Shown here piece by piece: positions 44,513-53,867 of a stretch of 64,000 nt of DNA. Position numbers and translations under genes: made by a program. A model generated the notes under the pieces. That model ran no database searches. It was not told the origin of the DNA and saw only the letters and a program-made list of their open reading frames with translations. Numbering within the stretch: position 1 is the first letter of the stretch; each line of letters begins with the position of its first letter. The stretch comes from CAZMSD01 sp964568855 (GTDB lineage: Bacteria; CAIWAD01): positions 87,162 to 151,161 of the forward strand of contig CAZMSD010000004.1 in NCBI GenBank assembly GCA_964568855.1, given 5' to 3'.

Positions 44513-45763
44513 CTACTCTTCGCCGCGCCTGGATTTGCACCAGCTCCGCGCCTCCGGCAGGTCGTTCTGTTCCAGCCAGGCCGCGCAGAGCGGCGCGTTG
44601 TATTCCTCCGGCAGCACATCAGCGAGGTGGTTCCTGTACCACAAGAACAGCTTGCGGCGCGTGTCACGGTTCCTGTCGTTCAGCGTATCCACCAGCGCGA
44701 AGAGACCGGAGGCGTAATTCTTGACCAGCATTCTCCCGCCCCCGAAAGGATTCCCGTGCCGCAGCGCCCAGCTGTCCAGGCCGCCGGTCAGGAACTCGGA
44801 CAGCCAGCACTGCAGCAGGCGGTCCAGTTCGAGAAAGTAGGATTCGCGGCCCGGTGTCACACGATACGCGAGTCCGAGCAGGTTTCCCTCGTCGCGCAGG
44901 CGGGCAATCTCCCCGTTGAAGTACATGGTAACGGCGAAGTAGACCGGGCGGCCTCCCTTCTTCGCCGCCGCGACGAGTCGTTGGATCAGCGCATCTGAAG
45001 TCGGTCCCTTGGCGGCACGGCGAAACTCGACCAGTTCATCCTCAGCGATGAAGCGCGGCACGCCCTCCTCCATCACGTGCAGCGGATACCACTCTGTGTT
45101 GAGCAGGCTGCGGTTTACGATCTGAACGTCCGGACGGTGCCCGAGCAGGCGGGTCAGGATCCAGCCCGGGAAGGTGTCGTTGTCTCCGTTGGTGATCAGA
45201 ATCGCGTTCTCGTCCAGGCAGGCGAGCATGTTGTAGTTGTAGTCCAGCACGGCGTCCTCGATTGCGGCTCCCTCGAGCAGCCGGCGCAGCGCGCCTTCCA
45301 GCGCAGCCTGGTCCTTTTTCATCATGTGCTCGGTCACCAGGGTGAACCAGGGATCCATGTAGCGCGGATCCAGTTCGGCCGCGCGCTTGAGGTAATCCAC
45401 GCCCACGCTGCGGTCGGGCGATGTATAGCGCATGCAGATCTCGTTGCCCTTGAGATACAACAGGACGGGATTGGCGGGGTACTCCTTCAATCCGCGATCG
45501 AGCAGCTCAGGGTAGGCCTCGTCGCGGGCGTAGCGGGCGGCATACATCCAGTAGGCGTAGGCGTACTCAGAGGGGTACTCCTTGTGATACTCCTTCCACA
45601 GGCGCGCCAGGTCCACGTAGGTGTCGCGCGCGTAGACCACCTCGCGCAGGCTGCGAACTTCCTCGGGGCGCACGAGGTCCTTGGCCAGCGGGCCATCCGG
45701 GGCCGGCCGAAGGATTCCCAGCAGTAAAACGATCGGCAGCAGGGTTCGTAACCAGGTATTCAT
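44513..45763 (-). CDS. Exported TPR-like protein related to the C-terminal part of DUF2723 proteins
   Basis: 416 residues with an N-terminal hydrophobic signal (MNTWLRTLLPIVLLLGIL). Residues 40-160 are TPR-like helices (VYARDTYVDLARLWKEYHKEYP, LKRAAELDPRYMDPWFTL). The centre holds DENAILITNGDNDTFPGWILTRLLG...VQIVNRSLLNTEWYPLHV, very like the periplasmic part of DUF2723 membrane proteins (ALLFTNGDNDTFP-type motif), but no membrane helices are present. It is presumably periplasmic, of unknown activity. GGGAGGAACG precedes the ATG. It may be co-transcribed with the ECF sigma/anti-sigma pair. Confidence 0.7.
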   Translation of the reverse strand: MNTWLRTLLPIVLLLGILRPAPDGPLAKDLVRPEEVRSLREVVYARDTYVDLARLWKEYHKEYPSEYAYAYWMYAARYARDEAYPELLDRGLKEYPANPVLLYLKGNEICMRYTSPDRSVGVDYLKRAAELDPRYMDPWFTLVTEHMMKKDQAALEGALRRLLEGAAIEDAVLDYNYNMLACLDENAILITNGDNDTFPGWILTRLLGHRPDVQIVNRSLLNTEWYPLHVMEEGVPRFIAEDELVEFRRAAKGPTSDALIQRLVAAAKKGGRPVYFAVTMYFNGEIARLRDEGNLLGLAYRVTPGRESYFLELDRLLQCWLSEFLTGGLDSWALRHGNPFGGGRMLVKNYASGLFALVDTLNDRNRDTRRKLFLWYRNHLADVLPEEYNAPLCAAWLEQNDLPEARSWCKSRRGEE

Positions 45764-45930
45764 CGTTCCTCCCGTGTCGCGGATTCAGGACGCATTCAGA
45801 CGGACGTCCACAAGTATAGAATCCCCGGGGAGGGCGAAAAGTTCAACGGTTCTCTTGGGCCCGCGATCGGACGCGCTGACGATACTGCGCATTTGCTCCT
45901 CGTCGCGGAAATTGGCAGATTCCGCCTCAC

Positions 45931-46029
45931 GGGAATGGATGCCGACCTGGTGGCGGCCGCGGCCTTCAAAGCCGTTGTGGGGCAGCGAAAACTGTCCCGG
46001 CTGGGTTCGATTCCCAGACGTTCCCGCCA
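45931..46029 (+). tRNA. selC: tRNA-Sec (selenocysteine, anticodon TCA)
   Basis: Acceptor GGGAATGG (45931-45938) pairs with ACGTTCCC (46018-46025): seven pairs with one G-T, and a G-A at the eighth. The anticodon stem GCGGC/GCCGT encloses loop CTTCAAA with TCA at 45966-45968, and the D-arm has the long Sec type. The long variable arm GGGGCAG-CGAAAA-CTGTCCC (45979-45998) and the T-arm CTGGG-TTCGATT-CCCAG are clear. Discriminator G and encoded CCA follow (46026-46029). The 8+5 layout and extra arm are diagnostic of bacterial tRNA-Sec. It converges with the beta-helix gene ending at 46038. No selA, selB or selD and no obvious selenoprotein is in the window. Confidence 0.93.
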
Positions 46030-46037
46030 ATTCCCTC

Positions 46038-49000
46038 TTATTCCTCGATCACCGAGCGAACCAGGTAGAATTTCGGCCCCGCCGGCAAGGGCGCGGTCCA
46101 GGTGGTTCCCGCCAGGTTGCCGCTCTCGTCCACCGCGTAGCCGGTATAGGCGTCGCTCGATGAATAGACCAGGTAGCCGTCGGCGTTCTCCACGGCGTCC
46201 CAGCTCAATTGTATCTCGTCGCCGCTGACCTGTATCACGAGATTCTGCGGCACTCCCGGAATGACGTGATAGTAGTAGTACGCTCCCATGTCGGCGCGCG
46301 TGCCGTCGGGATCGTTCCACCCGGGATCGGGATCGCCCGTGTCGATGCAGGGTGATACTTCCTGCAGCGAGTAATCGCCGCCGCCCGCGTCAACGAATAG
46401 CGGATCGGCGTCGATGTTGCCCGTGCCGCTCCAGCCGCCTTCCACGTCGCTGTAGGTCACCGCTGCGCTGTCGGCGATGATCTGCAGGTTGCTGTTGCCC
46501 CAGAAGATGGTGTTGTTCACATTCGGCGTGGAACCGGTGCTGGTCATGCCTCCCGCGTCCGCGCCGTCGCCGGCCGTGTTGCCCGCCACAGTCACCTTGT
46601 TCAGCACGGGTCCCGGAGCTCCGTCGACGTAGATCCCGCCGCCCTGGTAGGCCAGGTTGTCGGCGATGAGGGTGCGCGTCAGCTGCGGCGCCGAGTCCTG
46701 GCAGAAGAGTCCGCCACCCCGTGTGTACGAGGGTTCCTCAGAGTTGTCGCTGATCACCACGTCTTCGAGCACCGGGTTGGACGCGCTGCAGTAGATCCCA
46801 CCGCCGTAGAAGCTGCCCATCCCGCTCTGCCGCGTCTGCCCGCGGATGGTCACTGCCTGCAGCAAGGGATGCGAGTTCAGCATGTAGATTCCACCGCCAT
46901 AGCTCGTGATACCGTAATCCAGCACGTTATCCTCGATCAGCACGTCGTAGAGCCTGGGGCTGCTGTTCTCGCAGTAGACACCGCCGCCGCGCTGCGCCCG
47001 GCTGCGGGCGATCAGGGTGTGCTCGATGGCCAATCTCGACGAATTCAGGCAGTAGACCGCGCCGCCGTAGTTGTCCGGCGCGGCTCCCGTGGCCCAGCCG
47101 TATTCGAGCTTGCAGTAGGCCAGGTAAGAGCTGTCCTGTTCCGTCGTGTCCAGGTCGATGAAGCGCAGGCCGCCCCATCCGGTGAAGGTCCGGGCCATGG
47201 ACTCGTAGCCCGTCGTATCACAGACCGTGAAGGTGATGGAGTCCTCCGGCGTGCCCAGCGCCTGCATCTGCCCGTAGATGCTGAGCGTGTTGTTCCCGCA
47301 GAAGTTGACCTGCACGCCGGGACCGATGTCCAAGGTGCTGTCCTGGGGCACGTAGGCCGCCCCGTCGATGTTGATGTCCCCATCGATAGACCCTGAGATC
47401 GATCCTGAAACCTGCGGGAAGTAGTAGTAGCCCATCTCGGTCACGGTTCCATCGGGGTCCAGCGGGGAAGCGGGATCTCCTGCGTCGATGCAGGGCGAAC
47501 CGAAACTCAGGCTGTAATCGCCGCTCGTGGTGTCGGCGAAGAGCGGATCGGCGTCCAGGTTGCCGTCCAGCCAGTACACGGTACCGTTGCCGTTGGTCAC
47601 GATTCCGCTTTGCCCGCCCCGGAAATCCGTGTAGGACACGGTGACCGTGTCGGGATCGTTGTAGGACTGGAAGACGATTTCATCCGGTGTGTTGTCCCAC
47701 ATGATGCAGTTGTGCAGTGTCATGTGGCAGCCGTTGCGCAGGTACATGCCGCCGGCGTCAACCTGGGGATTCGTGGCCGAGTTCCCGCTGAAAGTCACGT
47801 TGTTGAAGGTCATGGTGGAGATGTCGCACTGCAGGGCGCCGCCGTCAAAGTGAACCGTGTTGTCGAGGAATGCACCGCCGTCCAGCGTCGGATGCGAGCG
47901 ATCGAGGTAGGCTCCGCCGCCGTTGTTGGCGTAGTTGTCGATGAAGGTCGCGTCCGTCAGGCTCACATCCGAGAACCAGAAGTAGATCCCTCCGGCCGTC
48001 TGAGCCGTGTTTCCGATCAGCCTGAGGTCCGAAAGGATTGAACGCGTCATCGACAGGTAAATACCCCCGCCCCAGTATTGTGCTTCATTCTCCTGCAGCA
48101 GGACCCCGTCGTACACGCTGTCCGACTGCTCGTCGTGGATGCCGCCTCCGGCCTCGCCGGCGAAATTGCCTATCAGTGCTACATCGATCAGGTGTGCCGT
48201 CGCCAATTGATGGATCCGCATTCCGCCGCCGTTGGTGCCCGCGGAGTTGTTGCTGATGGTCACGCCGTCCAGGGTGACGTTCTGCACGCAGTAGATTCCT
48301 CCAGATGCCTGCGCCGCCGTATTCGAATCAATGAGCAGATCCTTGAGATAGGTATTCTCTGCCACGCTCATGGCGCCGGCGTTTTCCGCTTGGCAGTTTC
48401 GGATCGTGACCCCCTCGAAATAGGCGCTGGATCCATCCTGACTTGGCGGAGACTCCATTGTGCCAAACACGCCGCCGCCGCTATACTGAGCCGTACAATC
48501 AGTGACCAGGCAGTCGCTGACCCGGAGGCGCGAGGAATTAACAACACAGATGGCTCCACCGAATCCGTCGAAATCGGGATACACCCCCCCGCTCGCCCGC
48601 CCGTATTCGATGTGGCAGTGCTCCACCAGCGAGCTGTCCTGTCCTGTAGAGTCCGTGTTGTAGAAACGCAGCCCGTGCCAGCCGGTGGTGGTGTCGCTGG
48701 CGGTAAAGAAGATGCTGTCCGCCGCGCTGCCCTGCGCCAGCAGGCGGCCGTAGATCCTGAACTTGTGATGCCCGCTGAAGACTACCTGCACGCCCGGCCC
48801 GATGACCAGGGTGCTGTCCTCCAGGATGTCGATCTCGCCGTTGATGATGTAAGGACTGCTCGCCGCGGTCCAGGTACCGCTGACGCTGCCGCCGGGGATG
48901 GTGCTGCCCCCGCCCCCGGGATGCAGGAATCCCGGATGATGCGTGTAGGAGGAGCTGATTGCCGACTCCCCTGAGATTCCATCCGCCGCGCAGGCCTTGA

Positions 49001-49169
49001 GCACATAGCCGCCTGAGGCGGGCGGACTGCCGTAGTCCTTGCTTCCCGCCACGAAGCCGTGCTGGTGCAGGGCGTAGTTCGTACTGGCGGCTTCCTGCGC
49101 GAAGCTGCTCAGCCCGCAACACACCGCCAGCAGGACGGCGAGCAGCAGGATGTTCGATTTGTATCTCAT
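46038..49169 (-). CDS. Large secreted beta-helix protein with internal duplication
   Basis: 1043 residues with a signal peptide (NILLLAVLLAVCCGLSSFAQE). Two homologous halves of about 450 residues each open with the same block (DSTLVIGPGVQVVFSGHHKFRIYG versus DSTLDIGPGVQVNFCGNNTLSIYG, then GWHGLRFYNTDST versus GWGGLRFIDLDTT). Each runs through right-handed parallel beta-helix repeats (SGGGVF, NGGGMRIH, GGGIYC, AGGMTSTG) and closes with SPCIDAGDP...MGYYYF or SPCIDTGDP...MGAYYY. The C-terminus is the FN3-like end module (IQLSWDAVENADGYLVYSSSDAYTGY...KFYLVRSVIEE), not an NPFNP tail. It is probably a surface-exposed polysaccharide- or host-binding protein. Confidence 0.85.
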   Translation of the reverse strand: MRYKSNILLLAVLLAVCCGLSSFAQEAASTNYALHQHGFVAGSKDYGSPPASGGYVLKACAADGISGESAISSSYTHHPGFLHPGGGGSTIPGGSVSGTWTAASSPYIINGEIDILEDSTLVIGPGVQVVFSGHHKFRIYGRLLAQGSAADSIFFTASDTTTGWHGLRFYNTDSTGQDSSLVEHCHIEYGRASGGVYPDFDGFGGAICVVNSSRLRVSDCLVTDCTAQYSGGGVFGTMESPPSQDGSSAYFEGVTIRNCQAENAGAMSVAENTYLKDLLIDSNTAAQASGGIYCVQNVTLDGVTISNNSAGTNGGGMRIHQLATAHLIDVALIGNFAGEAGGGIHDEQSDSVYDGVLLQENEAQYWGGGIYLSMTRSILSDLRLIGNTAQTAGGIYFWFSDVSLTDATFIDNYANNGGGAYLDRSHPTLDGGAFLDNTVHFDGGALQCDISTMTFNNVTFSGNSATNPQVDAGGMYLRNGCHMTLHNCIMWDNTPDEIVFQSYNDPDTVTVSYTDFRGGQSGIVTNGNGTVYWLDGNLDADPLFADTTSGDYSLSFGSPCIDAGDPASPLDPDGTVTEMGYYYFPQVSGSISGSIDGDINIDGAAYVPQDSTLDIGPGVQVNFCGNNTLSIYGQMQALGTPEDSITFTVCDTTGYESMARTFTGWGGLRFIDLDTTEQDSSYLAYCKLEYGWATGAAPDNYGGAVYCLNSSRLAIEHTLIARSRAQRGGGVYCENSSPRLYDVLIEDNVLDYGITSYGGGIYMLNSHPLLQAVTIRGQTRQSGMGSFYGGGIYCSASNPVLEDVVISDNSEEPSYTRGGGLFCQDSAPQLTRTLIADNLAYQGGGIYVDGAPGPVLNKVTVAGNTAGDGADAGGMTSTGSTPNVNNTIFWGNSNLQIIADSAAVTYSDVEGGWSGTGNIDADPLFVDAGGGDYSLQEVSPCIDTGDPDPGWNDPDGTRADMGAYYYYHVIPGVPQNLVIQVSGDEIQLSWDAVENADGYLVYSSSDAYTGYAVDESGNLAGTTWTAPLPAGPKFYLVRSVIEE

Positions 49170-49212
49170 GATTACCCCGCCAAGTTGTTCTATCCTGCCC
49201 CGCGCGGCGGCG

Positions 49213-50877
49213 TCAAGGATTCACGACCGCGCCGTTCCGGTCCACGTTGTACATGCCGGTGGCTCCCGTACCGGCGCCCCAGATCGTGTCCACCACGTTC
49301 AGGCTGATGGTGGGATACGGAGGGCCGGCGTACTGGATGTCGGGATTCGTGGCGTGGTTGGCGAAGATGTTGTTGTGTGATACAACCGGCGTGCAGGTGA
49401 CGATGTCCACCCCGACAAGGGGATTGCTGTGGATATGGTTAGCCTGGATCACCACCGGCTTGCTGGAACCGCTGGAGAAGCAGCGAATTCCGAAGGCCGC
49501 GTTGTAGCCGAAGTTGTTCCCCATGATCGAGGGCTGCGTGGCGGCCTGGATCTCTATTCCGGTGTAGTTGATCCAGATGTCGTTGGCGATGATCCGCGGC
49601 TCAGCGTAGTTGGTCATGTAAATGCCCACACCTGTGCCGGGACCTCCGGTAGTCCTTCCGATGACGTTGTCGTCGATCGTCGGCTCCGAGGGCGCTCCCA
49701 TGGCGCCGATCAGATAGATACCGTAGTTCTCGTTCTCCAGGATCTGGTTGTTGCTGATGGTGGGCGAGGCGTCGTCGCAGCGGATTCCCCCAAAGACGTT
49801 TTCATGAATGTCGTTGGCGATGATCCAGGCGTTGGTGTTCCAACCGTTGCAGTGGATACCCCAGCCGCCGCACTCGCTGATCTCGTTCTCCTTGATCCAG
49901 GGTTCGCCGGAGGCGGTGATCTCGATTCCGTTCCCGGAGTGCGTGATCAGGTTGTGCGTGATGGTGGGGGAGACACCCGGGCATGTGATACCGCCGTCGA
50001 TGAAGAAACCGTCGATGGTGCAGCTGTCCGCGGCGGTCACGCCGCCGTTGATGCGCGTGGCGTACTTGCCCGCCCCCTGCAGGCGAACGTAGCTCAGGCA
50101 GGTGATCGACTCGCTGTAGGTGCCCGGCATCACTCGCACCAGGTAGCGATTGGCGTAGCCGGGGCTGGTGCAGGCGTTCAGCGCGCTGGTGATACTCGTG
50201 TAGTCGCCGCCGCTGGCCGCCACCGTGTAGACATTGTCGTAGTTGCCGCTGCTTACCGCCGACTGCCAGGTGCCGGCGCCGCCGCCGTCGGAGGTCAGCA
50301 CGTAGCCGTCCGTCGCGCCGGTGGGCAAGGTGAATCCCTCCACCATCGCCGTACCGGCCACATCCAGCTTCGCATTCGGCGTGTCCGTGCCCACCCCTAC
50401 GTTTCCAGTGACACTCAAGTAGATGTCGTCGCCCGATACGGTCCAATCCCCGTCTGGCCCAGCGTCTCCGGATTTCAGTGCGTAAGGCACGCTGCCGATC
50501 CGGATGCGGGGCGACATTTCCCCGTCGGAGTCCACGTTGATGCCCAGCCAGCGGTCCGCTTCATCGAACAGGGTGTCGGGCAGGTCGGCTACGGAACCGA
50601 GGAAGACGTGAAACAGGCCCTCCGACACGCTCACGCTCGTATGCGATTCGGTCCACAGGGCCACGCCTCCCGTGGAATCGGCGTAGATGGAGAACTGGAT
50701 CGGATAGTCGCCGTTCAGCGGAGTTCCGTCGCTGGTGGTGACCTTGCCCTGGTAGTCTATGAGTTCAGGCACCGCCGCAAGTGATGCGGTATTGAGACCC
50801 ATGCAAGCCAGCAATACCAGGTATGCGGCGAACCGGAATCCGACCACAGAGGTCCATGTGATACTTCGCGTTGACAT
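49213..50877 (-). CDS. Secreted NosD-like beta-helix protein
   Basis: 554 residues from ATG 50877 with GGAGGATGGA upstream; the open frame beyond it is non-coding. The signal segment is FRFAAYLVLLACMGLNTASLAA. Residues 30-180 resemble the N-terminal domain of phage-tail-like secreted proteins (IDYQGKVTTSDGTPLNGDYPIQFSIY, then NVGVGTDTPNAKLDVAGTAMVEGF). A right-handed beta-helix follows with NosD-type repeats (SPTITHNLITHSGNGIEITASGEPWIKENEISEC, SPTISNNQILENENYGIYL). It ends in a short tail with no recognised sorting domain. It is 43 bases upstream of the other beta-helix gene in the same direction, so they are probably co-transcribed. Confidence 0.82.
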   Translation of the reverse strand: MSTRSITWTSVVGFRFAAYLVLLACMGLNTASLAAVPELIDYQGKVTTSDGTPLNGDYPIQFSIYADSTGGVALWTESHTSVSVSEGLFHVFLGSVADLPDTLFDEADRWLGINVDSDGEMSPRIRIGSVPYALKSGDAGPDGDWTVSGDDIYLSVTGNVGVGTDTPNAKLDVAGTAMVEGFTLPTGATDGYVLTSDGGGAGTWQSAVSSGNYDNVYTVAASGGDYTSITSALNACTSPGYANRYLVRVMPGTYSESITCLSYVRLQGAGKYATRINGGVTAADSCTIDGFFIDGGITCPGVSPTITHNLITHSGNGIEITASGEPWIKENEISECGGWGIHCNGWNTNAWIIANDIHENVFGGIRCDDASPTISNNQILENENYGIYLIGAMGAPSEPTIDDNVIGRTTGGPGTGVGIYMTNYAEPRIIANDIWINYTGIEIQAATQPSIMGNNFGYNAAFGIRCFSSGSSKPVVIQANHIHSNPLVGVDIVTCTPVVSHNNIFANHATNPDIQYAGPPYPTISLNVVDTIWGAGTGATGMYNVDRNGAVVNP

Positions 50878-51250
50878 TCCATCCTCCCCTCTTCTTGGAT
50901 CACGCAGCCGGGTCTGATCCACGTCGATGCCAGCGACTTTCGGTGGACTGCCCGGTCGATTTATGCTGTATTCGTGTGCTGCCTGCGTCCAGGGATCTGG
51001 GGGATACAACGATTATTGAGTCGATTCGCTGCGTGTTTGATAACCTATACTGTTCAGCTTTGGTTGTCAATAGAATAACTCCCCGGTAGAAGAACATGAC
51101 TCCAGGGTTGGCTGATGAATTCATGCACAAAATCCTGCGCTCCCCCAGAGGTAGATCCGGAAAGTTGTACCGGCTGCGGATCGCTGCAGTGCCCGATTCC
51201 ATCGGCTGGTCAAGCGTGACACAGCACATGGACCAGCCTGGAGAGTGATC
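50878..51250. other. 373-bp divergent intergenic region
   Basis: No gene. It separates the leftward beta-helix operon from the rightward YVTN protein. A possible leftward sigma-70-type promoter is annotated separately; no sigma-54 motif was found on either strand. Confidence 0.5.
51044..51070 (-). promoter_or_regulatory. Possible sigma-70-type promoter for the beta-helix operon
   Basis: On the minus strand, TTGACA (51065-51070) is followed after 15 bases by TATAGG (51044-51049). The -35 is perfect but the spacing is short, so this is tentative. Confidence 0.3.
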
Positions 51251-53815
51251 ATGTCGCTTCACCACATCATGATTCTGCTTCTCTCACTGCCGCCGCTCGC
51301 TGTCGGAGAGACAATCCTATCCGCTAATGGTATTGCCGCCGTCCATCCGGAACGCCCGCCCCTGCTGACGGATTCCGAAGGAGAAGGCTTCCATGTGGTA
51401 TGCCGGATGCCGCCGGGAACGATTCTGCCGCGCGACAACCGGAACGCGCAGCGTGAATTCGTGCTCGACAACTACGATCCCGGTCCGTCCCCGGAAGGCG
51501 ACTACCTGGGCTGGACGGCCTGGACTCCCGACGGCGGCCGCGTGCTGATGACAAACCGCGTCACGGACAACCTGACCGTCTTCGACGCCCAGACGATGGA
51601 AATCCTGGCCACCGTGGAGCTGGGCGAGTATCCCTCCGGGGTCGCCGCGAACGAGCTGTACGCCGTGGTGGCATGCTCCTTCGGCGACGAAGTCCACGTG
51701 ATCGACCTGTCGACCTACGACACCGCGGCCGTCTTCCCCACGAGCGAGCAACCATGGGTCGTGCGCCTGAGCCACGACGGCTGGACGGCCTACGTCTCCT
51801 GCGACATCGACGACGTCTGCGAGGTGATCGACCTTGGGGAAATGAGTCACACGACGACGCTGACGGATTTCCCGGTCTGGCTGCAGAGCTTTGCCTTCAA
51901 CACGGGCAGCCCGCGCAATTACTTCCAGTTCACGGATTTCCTGGTCAGCCCGGACGGAGAGCACCTGATCGCCTACGACGGGGACGACAGCCTCGTGTTC
52001 ATCAATTCCACGAGCGGCGCCGTGGATCACAGCGTGGAGATCGCTACATCATGCCGTGCGCTGGCGCTCTCGGGAGACGGATCGCGCGTGGTGGCCGTCT
52101 GCGCCACAACCCCGGCCCAGGCCTTCCAGGTGGACCTGGCAGCGTATGAACTCAGTACGAGCCTGACCATCGACGGCTACTCGCTGATGTTCTCCTCCCT
52201 GGGCGTCAACTGGGACGGCAGCAAGGCCTTCGTGGGCGTCAGCGACAATTCCAGCGCCATCCTGCGCTTCGACACCGGGGACTTCACGGTGTTCACCAGC
52301 ACTTACACGGCCTTCTGGATCGGCGTATCACCGGATCACTCGCTGGTCGCCAGCGGGCAGTATCGTTTCGCTGTCCTGGACTTCGCAACCGAGACCATCC
52401 TGGGCATGCACGTCGGCAACTCGCAATACATGGGCACCGTGTCTCCCGTGGAATTTCGCGCCGCGGGATACGACCCCATGCGCCACGAAGGCGTCTACTT
52501 CTACGACTTCTCGGGGCCGGATCACGAGCCCGACTTCCTGGGCTCCGTGATCAGCGGGGAAGCCCCGGAGGGCGATGCGCCCAAGCGGGTCGTCCTCACG
52601 CCGGACGGCGAAATGGCCGTCCTCACGGGCTACATGTCGGACAATGTCCTGGTCCTGGACGCGGCCTCGGGAAACGTACTGGCAGTGATACCAGCGGACG
52701 ACCAGGTCCAGGACCTGGCGGTCACGCCCGATTCCCGCTGGGCCGTGGTCACTGATTACTCCGCCACGGTCAAGGTCATCGATCTCGAGAACCTGACCCT
52801 GGCCGCTGAAGTGACGGCCGGCGAGCGCGCCGCTGAAGTCAGCATCTCGCCCGACGGAGCCTATGCCTACGCCGCCTGCATCCTCAGCGACCTGGTGACG
52901 ATCGTCGAGCTGGACGGGGCGAACAGTCATGACGTGGCCCACCTGCCCTGCGGCGAACTCGGCGTGGTCTGGTCCAACTACGGCACTTTCAGCGACGTGG
53001 AATGCAGTCCGGCCGGCGACGTCGCCCTGGTCACGGCTTCCTTCGACGACGTAGTGAAGGTGATCGACATGCAGAGCCTGCAGATCACAGCCTCGCTGCC
53101 GGTGGGCGATTTCCCCGTGCAGGCGGCCTTCAGCGCGGACGGTACGCGGGCAGCCATATGCAACTATTTCTCGGACGACGTGAGCCTGCTGGCCGTCGAG
53201 AACGGCGAGGTGAGCGTCCTGGGAATCTTCCCCACCGGCGACGGTCCGCTGCGGCTGTGCTACAACCCGGCGAGCGACGTGTTCGGCATCTGCAACTATA
53301 CTCAGAAGACCTTGAGTTACATGGACGCCAGTACGGGCGACATAACGCACACCGACAGCTACGAGGATTACGGCAACCTGGTCCAGGCGCGCTTCGACGA
53401 AGAGGGCCTGCCCATAGTCCTCACCGGCGGGGACGACGAGGCTCCCGGACGGCTGCATCACGGCGAGGACGTGATCGACCTGCCCGGACCGGGTTCCTAC
53501 TTCGACTACCATGAAGACAGCCGGACCGCCGCCGTGGCGATTCCTGGCCCGGATTTTCTAAGTCTGGTTCGCTTCGGCCCCCGGGCTCCGCCCGCTCCGG
53601 AGAATCTGAGCATCTCGCGCCATGGACCCCGCGTGATGCTCGATTGGGACCCGGTGGAGGGCGCCGTGTCCTACGCTGTCTATTCCTCGAACTCGGCCTG
53701 GGAGGGCTTCACGGATGCGCCCGGCGGCCAGGTAACGGAAACGCACTGGTCGGGTCAGCTCAGCCACGGCAGCCGTTTCTTCCGCGTGACGGCACAGGGG
53801 CTGGAAGGGCCTTAG
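51251..53815 (+). CDS. Secreted YVTN-type beta-propeller protein
   Basis: 854 residues from ATG 51251 (GGAG seven bases upstream), with a signal peptide (HHIMILLLSLPPLAVG). About a dozen propeller blades of the YVTN/NHL type follow, such as RVLMTNRVTDNLTVFDAQTMEILATVELGEYPSGVA, MAVLTGYMSDNVLVLDAASGNVLAVIP, WAVVTDYSATVKVIDLENL and VALVTASFDDVVKVIDMQSLQ, forming two sets (about 80-380 and 420-740). The end is an FN3-like module (VMLDWDPVEGAVSYAVYSSNSAWEGF...RFFRVTA). It is probably a surface or periplasmic binding protein with an unknown ligand. It converges with the C25 gene 52 bases away. Confidence 0.88.
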   Translation: MSLHHIMILLLSLPPLAVGETILSANGIAAVHPERPPLLTDSEGEGFHVVCRMPPGTILPRDNRNAQREFVLDNYDPGPSPEGDYLGWTAWTPDGGRVLMTNRVTDNLTVFDAQTMEILATVELGEYPSGVAANELYAVVACSFGDEVHVIDLSTYDTAAVFPTSEQPWVVRLSHDGWTAYVSCDIDDVCEVIDLGEMSHTTTLTDFPVWLQSFAFNTGSPRNYFQFTDFLVSPDGEHLIAYDGDDSLVFINSTSGAVDHSVEIATSCRALALSGDGSRVVAVCATTPAQAFQVDLAAYELSTSLTIDGYSLMFSSLGVNWDGSKAFVGVSDNSSAILRFDTGDFTVFTSTYTAFWIGVSPDHSLVASGQYRFAVLDFATETILGMHVGNSQYMGTVSPVEFRAAGYDPMRHEGVYFYDFSGPDHEPDFLGSVISGEAPEGDAPKRVVLTPDGEMAVLTGYMSDNVLVLDAASGNVLAVIPADDQVQDLAVTPDSRWAVVTDYSATVKVIDLENLTLAAEVTAGERAAEVSISPDGAYAYAACILSDLVTIVELDGANSHDVAHLPCGELGVVWSNYGTFSDVECSPAGDVALVTASFDDVVKVIDMQSLQITASLPVGDFPVQAAFSADGTRAAICNYFSDDVSLLAVENGEVSVLGIFPTGDGPLRLCYNPASDVFGICNYTQKTLSYMDASTGDITHTDSYEDYGNLVQARFDEEGLPIVLTGGDDEAPGRLHHGEDVIDLPGPGSYFDYHEDSRTAAVAIPGPDFLSLVRFGPRAPPAPENLSISRHGPRVMLDWDPVEGAVSYAVYSSNSAWEGFTDAPGGQVTETHWSGQLSHGSRFFRVTAQGLEGP

Positions 53816-53867
53816 CGGCTGGGGTCCTCAGCTGCGACAACGCCCGGGTATCGTTTTCAACGTTAGT

